From NCBI GenBank assembly GCA_900314825.1, contig OMWS01000062.1, positions 1 through 43,521 of the forward strand: a stretch of DNA of 43,521 bases. Reading direction: 5' to 3'. Each line of letters begins with the position of its first letter. Positions within the stretch are counted from its first letter, which is position 1. Source of the stretch: an uncultured Veillonellaceae bacterium. Its GTDB lineage: Bacteria > Bacillota > Negativicutes > Selenomonadales > Selenomonadaceae. The translations under genes and the position numbers were made by a program. The notes beneath the pieces are model-generated. The model saw nothing but the letters and a program-made list of their open reading frames with translations, was not told the origin of the DNA and did not search any database. Shown here one piece after another: positions 7,609 to 15,573 of the stretch.

Positions 7609-8598
7609 TCACTGCGCCAGCTGCCGGTTGAGGAAGTCCCGTCCGAACACGGTCAATGTATAATACAGCCCGATGAGGAACGGAATGTACTCGGCAATGA
7701 GCCTCCAGCACACAGCGACGATGCCGACCGTGCCGGCCGGCACGGTGTTCGCGAAGAGCAGCACGAAGCCGCCTTCGGCGATGCCGCTGCCGCCTGGCGT
7801 CGGCATGAAGTAGAGCAGCATATTGAGGAAGATCATGCGCCCCATGACGCTCGTCCAGTCCGCGTCATAGACGCCGAGGCCGAGGAGCAGGCACGGCACG
7901 ATCGCGTAGATGCACAGCAGGTTCAGCCCCGACTCGACGAAGACGAGGAGCATGGCGCGCGGGGACTTGAGGAGCAGCGAGATTGCGCTCTTCGTGTCGC
8001 GGTAGAACGCGAAGATCTTCCGCCGCTTCGTGATGGAAAATTTTCGCGTCAGCCAGACGACGATGACATCGAGGAAGCCCTTGCGCGCGCCCCAGACGAT
8101 GAAGAGGATGCCGAAGAACGCCGCGAGCGTGATGACCATGAGCGTCGTGTTCGAGATGCCCGGCACGATGCCGTGATCGTGGAGGAGGATGAGCGGCATG
8201 CAGCACGCGAGGAAAAAGATGGACAAGAGCGTCCGCACGATGACGAGCACGGCCGCCTTCCCTGTCGGCACGCCCGCGTGGCGGAGGAACATCAGCTGCG
8301 CGACCGCGCCGCCCGTCGCGCCCGGCGTCAGGAGCGCGAGGAAATAGTTGCCGAAAATGACCTGCACGGCCTCGTAGAGCGTGATGTGCTCGTTCGAGAT
8401 CTTCACGAGGTGCATGAGGCGGCTGCCGTCGAAGAACAGCCCGAGCGCCACGGCGAAAACCGCGAGCGCGATCGACCACCATTGGAACTCGCCCAAATTT
8501 TTCAGCGTGTTGATATCGACCGTCGAGTAAATGACGATGCCCGAGATCACGAGCACGAGCGCGATGAGGAACACGAAGCGCTTGTAAAATTTATTCAT
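7609..8598 (-). CDS. Flippase-like integral membrane protein (UPF0104 / LPG_synthase_TM family)
   Basis: A 329-residue polytopic membrane protein with about eight hydrophobic segments spread over its length. It matches the lysylphosphatidylglycerol synthase transmembrane (UPF0104) family by LTPGATGGAVAQLMFLRHAGV and the C-terminal YFMPTPGGSGIAEGGF, the two signature loops. Members include the flippase half of MprF and stand-alone proteins thought to move lipids or lipid-linked sugars; no soluble aminoacyl-transferase domain is attached here, so it should not be called MprF. The start at 8598 has GAGGAG nine bases upstream. Family A and B repeat elements isolate it on both sides, so no operon partner informs its substrate. 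Confidence 0.85.
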   Translation of the reverse strand: MNKFYKRFVFLIALVLVISGIVIYSTVDINTLKNLGEFQWWSIALAVFAVALGLFFDGSRLMHLVKISNEHITLYEAVQVIFGNYFLALLTPGATGGAVAQLMFLRHAGVPTGKAAVLVIVRTLLSIFFLACCMPLILLHDHGIVPGISNTTLMVITLAAFFGILFIVWGARKGFLDVIVVWLTRKFSITKRRKIFAFYRDTKSAISLLLKSPRAMLLVFVESGLNLLCIYAIVPCLLLGLGVYDADWTSVMGRMIFLNMLLYFMPTPGGSGIAEGGFVLLFANTVPAGTVGIVAVCWRLIAEYIPFLIGLYYTLTVFGRDFLNRQLAQ

Positions 8599-8658
8599 CT
8601 CCGGCGGCTCCTCTCGCAGTAATTGTTTTTCCTATGACTTGGTATGCGCATGATTTTA

Positions 8659-8898
8659 CGCCTCCCCCTCTGGGGGAGGTGCCGAGCGAATGCGAGGCGG
8701 ATAAGCAGACGCACGGCGCTTTAGCGCCGATGCGGTCGCTTATGCCGCTTGCGGCGAGCGCCGATGCGGTCGCTTATGCCGCTTGCGGCGGAGGGTAGTG
8801 CATGAAGAGTTTTGCATTCCTATCAAAAGGAAAGAGAATACAGATGCTACGTTACCCTCTCCGACCCCTGCGGGGCCACCTCCCCCAAGGGGGGAGGC
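8659..8898. repeat. Family B mosaic hairpin element (240 bp) with internal 34-bp duplication
   Basis: This fills most of the 331-base gap between folE2 and the flippase-like gene. It starts CGCCTCCCCCTCTGGGGGAGG and ends CCTCCCCCAAGGGGGGAGGCG, so both ends are hairpins and the ends are inverted repeats of each other. Inside are GCCGAGCGAATGCGAGGC and a GGCGCTTTAGCGCC hairpin. A 34-base unit follows, repeated head to tail at 8723-8756 and 8757-8790. An ACCCTCTCCGACCCCTGCGG segment comes before the right hairpin. The element at 26186-26347 has the same order but only one 34-base unit. Confidence 0.85.
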
Positions 8899-8929
8899 GT
8901 AGTTTGGACATGACTGCACATTCATGAAA

Positions 8930-9718
8930 CTATACGACCGTCTCTTCATGACTGGCGTACGCATTGTGGTTGTGGATCGACTCGAAGTTTTCGCAGGCGA
9001 CGGAAAACCAGGCGAGGCCGGGGATCTGCCGCAGCGCGAGCACGTTGTCGCGCAGGATGTCCTCGACGAATTTCGGATGATCGTACGCTTGCTCCGTCAC
9101 GTGTTTTTCATCGACGCGCTTGAGCAAAGGATAGATCGGCGCCGAGCCCTGTGACTCGACGAGTGCGGCGAGATCTTCGATGAGGATGCACTCGTGCCCG
9201 GCGCCGAATCGCACGCGCACGCGGCAGAGCGAGCGCTGGTTGTGTGCGCCGTAGTCCGAGATTTCCTTCGAGCACGGGCAGAGCGACGTGAACGGCACAC
9301 AGGCGCCGAGCGTGAAAGCCATCGGCTCGCCCGCCCGCTTCTTGCCCGTGAACGAGCAATCGAGGTCGAGCAAAGATTTTCCGCCGCTCACGGGCGCCGT
9401 CTTCTCGATGAAATATTTGAACGCGAGCGTGACCTCAGCGGCCTGCGCGTCAAGTCGTTCGAGCGCTTCGCCGAGCATCGCATCCATCTCGGGTTCTGCG
9501 AGCGGCTTTTGGCTCCACGGCAACAGGATTTCCTGGAAGCGCGACATATGCGTGCCCTTGAAGGCGGCCGGCAGTTCGACTGTGAACTGGATGCGCGCGA
9601 GCACGGACTGATAGCCGCCGTCCTTCGTCTTGATGAGGAACGGCAGGTGCGCGTCCCGGATGCCGACGTGCTGGATGGAAATCCCGCGCGCGTCCGCCTG
9701 GCTCTGGACGTCGCGCAT
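8930..9718 (-). CDS. folE2: GTP cyclohydrolase I type IB
   Basis: A 262-residue FolE2 (GCYH-IB). It converts GTP to 7,8-dihydroneopterin triphosphate, the shared precursor of folate and queuosine. Family marks are THMSRF near residue 56, the metal/catalytic region SLCPCSKEIS at about 145-154, followed by GAHNQRS, and the C-terminal ACENFESIHNHNAYA. This family is unrelated in sequence to FolE (type IA) and is less dependent on zinc. The ATG shares one base with the queC stop (TGATG), so translation is coupled to a queuosine gene, which supports a role in 7-deazaguanine supply. Confidence 0.95.
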   Translation of the reverse strand: MRDVQSQADARGISIQHVGIRDAHLPFLIKTKDGGYQSVLARIQFTVELPAAFKGTHMSRFQEILLPWSQKPLAEPEMDAMLGEALERLDAQAAEVTLAFKYFIEKTAPVSGGKSLLDLDCSFTGKKRAGEPMAFTLGACVPFTSLCPCSKEISDYGAHNQRSLCRVRVRFGAGHECILIEDLAALVESQGSAPIYPLLKRVDEKHVTEQAYDHPKFVEDILRDNVLALRQIPGLAWFSVACENFESIHNHNAYASHEETVV

Positions 9719-10410
9719 CAGAGTTCCCTCGTCACGTAGTCAATGGGGTCCTCATAGCCGGCCTCTTGAAAGCCCTGCAGCCGCAGCTTGCAGCTGTCGC
9801 ATGTGCCGCACGCCTTTTCGCCGCCCCGATAGCAGCTGTGCGTGAACTGGTACGGCGCGCCGAGCTCCATGCCGAGCTTGACGATGTCGGCCTTCGAAAG
9901 ATATTGCAGCGGCGTCTCGATCGTGATCTTTTTGCCCGCGACCGCCGTCGCCGTCGTCGCAAAGTCCGCGAGCGCCTGGAAGCGCTGGATGAATTCGGGG
10001 CGGCAATCGGGATAGCCGGAGTAATCGACGGAATTCACACCGATGTAGACATGGCTCGCGCCGACGACTTCGGCGTAGCCCATGGCGTACGAGAGGAAAA
10101 TCATGTTGCGCGCCGGCACATACGTGTCCGGCACGGTCGTGCGGTGGACATCGCCCTCGGGCACGGAGATGTTCTGGTCGGTCAGCGCCGACCCGCCGAT
10201 GGCATCCATATTCGTCTCGATGATGAGATGGCGCGGCACGTTGTAAAACGCCGCGATTTTCTTCGCGCCTTCGAGCTCGATGCTGTGGCGCTGGTGGTAA
10301 TTGAAGCTGATCGGATACAGTTCATAGCCCTTGCTTTTCGCCACGGCCATGCACGTGCAAGAATCGAGCCCGCCCGACAGCAGGACGACAGCTTTTTCCG
10401 TAGTTTTCAT
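9718..10410 (-). CDS. queC: 7-cyano-7-deazaguanine synthase
   Basis: A 230-residue QueC, an ATP-dependent enzyme that turns 7-carboxy-7-deazaguanine into preQ0 for queuosine in tRNA. It shows the PP-loop LLSGGLDSCT at the N-terminus, YVPARNMIFLSYAMGYAE, and a C-terminal zinc-binding set HSCYRGGEKACGTCDSCKLR with four cysteines. The start at 10410 is ten bases after GAGGAG, which itself covers the end of rpe; the two genes are seven bases apart. folE2 follows with a one-base overlap. queD and queE are not in the window. Confidence 0.95.
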   Translation of the reverse strand: MKTTEKAVVLLSGGLDSCTCMAVAKSKGYELYPISFNYHQRHSIELEGAKKIAAFYNVPRHLIIETNMDAIGGSALTDQNISVPEGDVHRTTVPDTYVPARNMIFLSYAMGYAEVVGASHVYIGVNSVDYSGYPDCRPEFIQRFQALADFATTATAVAGKKITIETPLQYLSKADIVKLGMELGAPYQFTHSCYRGGEKACGTCDSCKLRLQGFQEAGYEDPIDYVTREL

Positions 10411-10417
10411 CAATGCT

Positions 10418-11092
10418 TTACTCCTCTTCGCACTCGTGTTCCTGCTCGGCATCCCGTAGCGACTGGATCGCCGCTTTGACGTCGCTGGCGCCGTAGATGT
10501 AGCTGCCGGCGACGAGGATGGTCGCGCCGGCCGACGTCACGAGCGCCGTCGTCTCGGGATTGATGCCGCCGTCGACCTCGATCGGGCAGTCATAGCCGAA
10601 GTCCGCGATTTCATGCGCGAGCATATGGATTTTGTCGAGCGTCGAGGGGATGAATTCCTGCCCGCCAAAGCCGGGGTTCACCGTCATGACGAGCACCATG
10701 TCGACATCCTGCACGAGCTCTTCGATGCTCGCGAGCGACGTGCCCGGATCGATGGCAATGCCAGCGCGGCAGCCCGCCTCGTGGATTTCTTGGATCAGGC
10801 GGTGCGGATGCTTTGCGGCCTCGACGTGGAACGTGATGATATCCGCGCCGGCTTCGGCGAACGCCTGCACCTGCGTCTCCGGGTGCTCGACCATGAGATG
10901 CACGTCGAACGTTGCCTTCGTCACTTTGCGCAGCGACTTCACGACGGGCGAGCCGAGCGTGATGTTCGGGACAAATGTGCCGTCCATGACGTCGATGTGA
11001 ATATAATCCGCGCCCGCCTCGACGACGCGCTGGATTTCTTCGCCGAGCTTGCTGAAGTCGGCCGAGAGGATGGAGGGAGCGATCTTGATCAT
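10418..11092 (-). CDS. rpe: Ribulose-phosphate 3-epimerase
   Basis: A 224-residue TIM-barrel enzyme that interconverts D-ribulose 5-phosphate and D-xylulose 5-phosphate in the pentose phosphate pathway. Visible are IAPSILSADF, YIHIDVMDGTFVPNIT (metal/catalytic Asp), DVHLMVEHPE, MTVNPGFGGQ and IEVDGGI (second catalytic Asp). The start MIKIAPS at 11092 follows AAGGA by seven bases; an upstream ATG would add eight lysine-rich residues. It lies 30 bases after rsgA, the arrangement usual in Firmicutes, and its 3' end carries the queC ribosome binding site. Confidence 0.96.
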   Translation of the reverse strand: MIKIAPSILSADFSKLGEEIQRVVEAGADYIHIDVMDGTFVPNITLGSPVVKSLRKVTKATFDVHLMVEHPETQVQAFAEAGADIITFHVEAAKHPHRLIQEIHEAGCRAGIAIDPGTSLASIEELVQDVDMVLVMTVNPGFGGQEFIPSTLDKIHMLAHEIADFGYDCPIEVDGGINPETTALVTSAGATILVAGSYIYGASDVKAAIQSLRDAEQEHECEEE

Positions 11093-11122
11093 GTGGGAGT
11101 CCTTCTTTCTTTTCACAATTTA

Positions 11123-11995
11123 TCATCGTTTTTTCTTCTTTGCCGCCGCCGTGCGGATTTCTTCAAGGATCGTGCCGTACGCATCATAGCGTTCCTGCTG
11201 GATGAAGCCTTTCGCGACGGCCTCTTTCACAGCGCAGTCGGGCTCATGGCTGTGCGAGCACGGCGCGAAGCGGCAGAGGCCGACATACGGCTGCATCTCC
11301 GGGAAAAGTTCGGGCAACCGTTGTTCTTCGATCTCCGTGAGCTCCAGCGCGCTGAAGCCCGGCGTGTCGACGATGTAGCCATTTTCAAACGGCAACAATT
11401 CCGCGACGCGCGTCGTATGGCGGCCGCGACGGATTTTTTCGCTGACATGCCCCGTCTGGAGCGCGAGCCCGGCCACGGCATTGAGGAGCGACGACTTCCC
11501 GACGCCCGACGGCCCGGCAAAGCACGTCGTATGACCCGCGAGCGTCTGGCGGAGCGCGTCGACGCCCTGCCCTGTTTTCGCGGAGACGAGGAGCACGGGG
11601 TAGCCCGCCGCCCTGCAAAGATGCTGCACGCGCTCCGCCGCGCCGCCGAGGTCGCATTTGTTCACGCAGACGACAATGCGCCCGGCCTGCGACCACTCCG
11701 CGAGCACGAGGAAGCGCGAGACGAGCAAAGGATGCGGATCGGGCTCGGCCGCCGCGAACGTCAAAAGTACTTGATTGACGTTCGCGACAAGCGGCCGCCG
11801 CAGCAGCGACGCGCGCGGCAGCAATTTCTCCACCACGCCCGTGCCGTCCGCGAGCAGCCCGATCTCCACCCGGTCACCCGGATAGATGCCCTGTTTTTTC
11901 TTGAAACGCCCGCGCAATTTGCACGTGACGAGTTCGTCTTCCGTCTGAACGTAAAAGAAACTATTGTAAGCTTTGATGACTCTGCCTTCTGGCAT
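11123..11995 (-). CDS. rsgA: Ribosome small subunit-dependent GTPase
   Basis: A 290-residue circularly permuted GTPase that assists late 30S subunit maturation. An N-terminal OB-fold (residues about 1-70) precedes the permuted motifs: G4 NKCD at about 112, G5 SAK at about 138, P-loop GPSGVGKSS at about 161 and DTPG at about 210. A C-terminal zinc knuckle LCRFAPCSHSHEPDC comes next, and the tail is lysine-rich (AAAKKKKR). The ATG at 11995 has AAGGAG five bases upstream; a GTG six bases earlier overlaps that site and is less likely. It lies downstream of prkC across a repeat-filled 377-base gap. Confidence 0.96.
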   Translation of the reverse strand: MPEGRVIKAYNSFFYVQTEDELVTCKLRGRFKKKQGIYPGDRVEIGLLADGTGVVEKLLPRASLLRRPLVANVNQVLLTFAAAEPDPHPLLVSRFLVLAEWSQAGRIVVCVNKCDLGGAAERVQHLCRAAGYPVLLVSAKTGQGVDALRQTLAGHTTCFAGPSGVGKSSLLNAVAGLALQTGHVSEKIRRGRHTTRVAELLPFENGYIVDTPGFSALELTEIEEQRLPELFPEMQPYVGLCRFAPCSHSHEPDCAVKEAVAKGFIQQERYDAYGTILEEIRTAAAKKKKR

Positions 11996-12040
11996 GGACA
12001 CTCCTTACTTCATGTTGTTCTGTTGCGAAAGTCACAATCC

Positions 12041-12314
12041 CAGCAGCCTCTCCCTCCGGGAAAAGCAGACACTTAGCGCTTTAGCGCTTAGTGGTCGCTT
12101 TATCCTTCAGGTAGAGGGGGACCGCAGAGCGGTGGAGCGGGTCGCTTGTACGGCCTTTGGTTTCGCAGGTCGTTTGATATCGCCGGTGCGCGCAGGCATC
12201 CAAATGTTTCGTGCGCGCACCCGCGAAGAGTTCAGGCGTACGAATTCATACAATTTACAGGGGACCCTTTCCACCGCTGACGCGGTCCCCCTTCCCCTGA
12301 GGGGAAGGCTGCTG
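12041..12314. repeat. Family A palindromic element between prkC and rsgA
   Basis: Most of the 377-base gap between prkC and rsgA is this element. It starts CAGCAGCCTCTCCC and ends CCCCTGAGGGGAAGGCTGCTG, the same terminal inverted repeat as 7315-7547. The central palindrome GTGCGCGCA-N17-TGCGCGCAC is at 12186-12220. The left arm differs from the other copies: it carries a TTAGCGCTTTAGCGCTTAG hairpin and GACCGCAGAGCGG. The right part (CAGGGGACCCTTTCCACCGC onward) is nearly identical to the other internal copy. Nothing else is recognised in the gap. Confidence 0.8.
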
Positions 12315-12372
12315 GACTCGGACTTCTCGCAATCATTCAAACTGCTGAAAAACGCAAATTTCTACAACAAAT

Positions 12373-14133
12373 TTATTTCGTCTTCCCCGCCGTCGCGTCT
12401 TTCTTCGGCGCGTTGTCGCTTGCCGTCTTCTGCGGGGCTTTTTCTTCTTTCTTTGTCTGCGCGGGCTCGGCGATGACGAGGTCGATGCTCGTGCCTTCGT
12501 CTGCTTCCGTGCCGCCGGCAATGGACTGGCTGATGACCGTGCCGGCCGTCTGGCTGCTTGCCTGCTTCGTGACGCTGCCGACGTGCAGGCCGCGCGCCGT
12601 CAGCGTGTTCTGCGCGTTCTCGAGCGTCGCGCCCGCCACGCTCGGCACGGAGACTTTCTTCGCCTTCTTGCCCTTGCTGACGATGATGTCGACCTCCTGG
12701 CCCTTGCTGATCTTCGCGCCGGCATTCGGGTCTTGCTGGATGACCGTGCCGGCCTCCTCATCGGAATTCTTTTCGTAGACCGTGCCGAGCTTCAGCCCCA
12801 TCTTCTGGAGCTTCGCTTCCGCTTCGGCTTTCGTCAATCCTTTGAGGTCGGGCATCGTGAGCTCTTCACCGCCCTTGCTGACGTAGATCGTCACGAGGCG
12901 GTCTTCCTTGACGGTCGCGCCCGCCTCCGGCGTCTGCGAGACGACCTGCCCCGGCGGCACGTCGGCGTCGTACGTCTCCGCGACGTTGACGCGGAGCTTC
13001 TTGTCTTCGAGGATCTGGCGCGCCAGCGTCATCTGCTTGCCGACGACATCCGGCACGACGACTTCGTTCGTGCTCCAGAACTTGCCGAACGACAGGAACG
13101 CGCCGACGCCGAAGCCGAGCATGAGCACCAGCACGAGGCCGAGCACGAACACTTTCGAGTGGAACAGCGATTTTTTCTCCTCGACCGGCTCTGCGTCCGG
13201 CTGCGGGTCATAGGGTGACGGGCGGCCGGCACGGCGCGACGGGATCGGCGCGTCGCTGACGCGCGGCAGCACTTGCGTCGCGTACGGGTCCGGCGCGGCG
13301 GCCGGCTCTGTGCCGGACTTCAGCATGGCCTCGGCCTGCGTGATCTCCTGCACGAGCTCGGCGCTCTCGGGACGCAGCGCGGGGTCTTTCGCCATCATGC
13401 GCGCGACGAGCGCTTCGACGATCGGCGGGATGGAGGGATCGATGCGGCGCACGGGCGTCGGCTCTTCCTGCAGGTGCTTCATCGCGATGGCGACGGGATT
13501 GTCGCCCGTGAAAGGCAGCTGGCCCGTCAGCATTTCATAGAGCACGACGCCGAGCGAGTAGACGTCGGACTTCGGCGTGATGACCGTGCCTTTCGCCTGC
13601 TCCGGGGAAAAATAATGCACGGAGCCGATGACGTTGCCGCTGTAGGTCATCGTCGATTCCGTCACGGCGCGCGCGATGCCGAAATCCGCGACTTTCGCAT
13701 GCCCGTCACTCGTCATCAAAATATTGTGCGGCTTGATGTCGCAATGCACGAGGCCGTTCGCGTGCGCGTGCGCGAGCGCTTCGGCGATCTCGCGCGCGAT
13801 GGCGAGCGCCTCCTCGGGGTCGAGGCTCTTCTTCTGCTGGATGAGCTCTTTGAGCGTCGTGCCGGGGACGTACTCCATGACGATGTAGTGCTCGCCCTCC
13901 GAGACGCCGACATCGTAGATGTTCACGATGCTTTGATGGGTGAGGCGGGCGGCCGCCTGCGCTTCCCGGTGGAATTTCTCGATGAATTCCTGATCGCGCT
14001 GGAACTGTTCGTGCAGGATTTTCACGGCGACGGAGCGGCCCAAAAGGCGGTCTTTCGCCTTGTACACGTCGGCCATCCCGCCGCCGCCCACGAGCTCTTC
14101 GAGCTCATAGCGCTGGTCCAGGATACGATTCAT
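12373..14133 (-). CDS. prkC: PASTA-domain serine/threonine protein kinase (PrkC/PknB type)
   Basis: A 586-residue membrane kinase. Residues about 9-265 are a eukaryotic-type kinase: glycine loop VGGGGMADV, VAVK (Lys38), catalytic HCDIKPHN (Asp132), DFG at 150-152, and a Thr/Ser-rich activation loop TESTMTYSGNVIGS. A proline-rich linker leads to one transmembrane helix (about 328-350). Three extracytoplasmic PASTA repeats of about 65 residues follow (starting near 358, 425 and 495), each with the VP.(V/L).G...A pattern. A Lys/Ala-rich tail ends the protein. PASTA kinases sense muropeptides or lipid II and phosphorylate cell-wall and division proteins. The start MNRILDQRY follows GGGGGA by seven bases. 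Upstream genes encode its cognate phosphatase, FHA proteins and RodA/PBP. Confidence 0.96.
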   Translation of the reverse strand: MNRILDQRYELEELVGGGGMADVYKAKDRLLGRSVAVKILHEQFQRDQEFIEKFHREAQAAARLTHQSIVNIYDVGVSEGEHYIVMEYVPGTTLKELIQQKKSLDPEEALAIAREIAEALAHAHANGLVHCDIKPHNILMTSDGHAKVADFGIARAVTESTMTYSGNVIGSVHYFSPEQAKGTVITPKSDVYSLGVVLYEMLTGQLPFTGDNPVAIAMKHLQEEPTPVRRIDPSIPPIVEALVARMMAKDPALRPESAELVQEITQAEAMLKSGTEPAAAPDPYATQVLPRVSDAPIPSRRAGRPSPYDPQPDAEPVEEKKSLFHSKVFVLGLVLVLMLGFGVGAFLSFGKFWSTNEVVVPDVVGKQMTLARQILEDKKLRVNVAETYDADVPPGQVVSQTPEAGATVKEDRLVTIYVSKGGEELTMPDLKGLTKAEAEAKLQKMGLKLGTVYEKNSDEEAGTVIQQDPNAGAKISKGQEVDIIVSKGKKAKKVSVPSVAGATLENAQNTLTARGLHVGSVTKQASSQTAGTVISQSIAGGTEADEGTSIDLVIAEPAQTKKEEKAPQKTASDNAPKKDATAGKTK

Positions 14134-14154
14134 AAGGATGTCCCCCATTCTATG

Positions 14155-15573
14155 TCATTCCATGCTGAGGATAATTTTTTTTGCAATCGGCGCGGCCGCG
14201 ATGCCGCCGCCGCCGCTGTTCTCCACGATGATGGCGAAGGCGATCTTGCGCCCGCCGGCGTCGGCCGAGCCGAGGAACCACGCGTGATCCCTCCCCTGCG
14301 CGTTTTCCGCCGTGCCCGTCTTGCCCGTGACGCGGAGGCCGCTGACGCGGGCGGCCGTGCCCGTGCCGTGCGTGACGACGTGCTCCATGTAGCCGTCGAT
14401 GAGCGCGGCGCGCTCCGGCGTCGTCGCGTCAAACCATTTCTGCGCGTGCGCCTCGTGGAGCGTCACGCCGCCTGGCGTCGTGACGGACTGCACGAGGTAC
14501 GGCTGCATGACCGTGCCGTGATTTGCAAAGGCGGCCGCGACGAGCGCCATCTCCATCGGCGTGACGAGGAGCGAGCTCTGCCCGATGCCGATCTGCGCGA
14601 TGTCGCCCTGGCCGAGCGCGGAAAAGTCCGGCAGGTGCGCAGCTTCGCTCGCAAGATCGCCCGTGAGCTCTTTCGTGAAGCCGAAGCGGTCAAACGCCTT
14701 TTCAAGCTTCTTGCCGCCCATGCGCATGGCGAGCTGGCCGAACGTGACATTGCACGACTCCGTGACGGCCTGCTCGAGATTCACGCGGCCATGCACTTCG
14801 CCGTGCGCCTCGCGGATGCTCTGACCGCCGCCGACGTCCAAAGCGCCCTCGCAGTCGAACGTCTCGGCAGGATCCGTCACGCCCGCCGCGAGCGCGGCGT
14901 CCGCCATCATCGGCTTGATCGTCGAGCCGGGCGGATACATGCCGTAGAGCACGCGATTGAGCAGCGGCCCATCGGCCTGCTGCCGCAGCGCCTCCCAGTC
15001 GTCTTCGACGTGCGCGGGATCGTATGACGGGCAGCTGACCATCGCGAGCACGGCGCCCGTCGTCGCATCGAGCACGACGGCCGCGCCGCGCCGCCCGGCA
15101 AACGCGTCGTAGGCGGCCTGCTGCACGTCGGCATTGATCGTCGTGTGGACGTCATTGCCGCGGTCGGATTGCAAGAGCTGCGTCACGGGCCCGAGGCGGT
15201 TCATCTCGTCCGTGCGGCCGAGCAGCGCCTGGTTCTCGCGCCCTTCGAGTCCCGCGCTGCCGATGCGCTCGGAGGTGTAGCCTGTGACGGGCGCCATGGC
15301 CGCGCCCATCGGGTACGACCGCTGGCCGGGCGCCGTGCTTTGCGCGAGCGCGCGCCCTTTCGCATCGAGGATCGCGCCGCGCTGCACTTCCGCCTCCGCC
15401 TGCGCGCTGCGCTGGTTCAGCGGATGATGCGCGAGCGTGTCAGCGCCGAAGGTTTGCAGATAACAAAGGTAAAGGGCGAGCACGCCGACAAGCGCCAGGA
15501 GCACGACGGCGACCTGCACGACATGGAGCCGCGTCTGCCGCTCGTCCGCCGTGCCGTTTCCGAGGTTCTTCAT
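14155..15573 (-). CDS. pbpA: Class B penicillin-binding protein (PbpA-like transpeptidase)
   Basis: A 472-residue peptidoglycan transpeptidase with an N-terminal membrane anchor (about 19-40). Active-site motifs are STIK (nucleophile Ser217), SCN (273-275) and KTGTAEN near the C-terminus. The short N-terminal module before the transpeptidase domain and the length match PbpA of Actinobacteria and similar short PBPs rather than the longer PBP2/SpoVD. The start at 15573 has GGGAGG seven bases upstream and overlaps the rodA stop by four bases (ATGA), so it is probably produced together with its SEDS glycosyltransferase partner. The next gene, prkC, begins 22 bases after the stop. Confidence 0.94.
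   Translation of the reverse strand: MKNLGNGTADERQTRLHVVQVAVVLLALVGVLALYLCYLQTFGADTLAHHPLNQRSAQAEAEVQRGAILDAKGRALAQSTAPGQRSYPMGAAMAPVTGYTSERIGSAGLEGRENQALLGRTDEMNRLGPVTQLLQSDRGNDVHTTINADVQQAAYDAFAGRRGAAVVLDATTGAVLAMVSCPSYDPAHVEDDWEALRQQADGPLLNRVLYGMYPPGSTIKPMMADAALAAGVTDPAETFDCEGALDVGGGQSIREAHGEVHGRVNLEQAVTESCNVTFGQLAMRMGGKKLEKAFDRFGFTKELTGDLASEAAHLPDFSALGQGDIAQIGIGQSSLLVTPMEMALVAAAFANHGTVMQPYLVQSVTTPGGVTLHEAHAQKWFDATTPERAALIDGYMEHVVTHGTGTAARVSGLRVTGKTGTAENAQGRDHAWFLGSADAGGRKIAFAIIVENSGGGGIAAAPIAKKIILSME

Noticed and set aside
10411..10417. preQ1 riboswitch before queC
   Set aside because: Only seven bases separate queC from rpe, and the ribosome binding site lies inside rpe.
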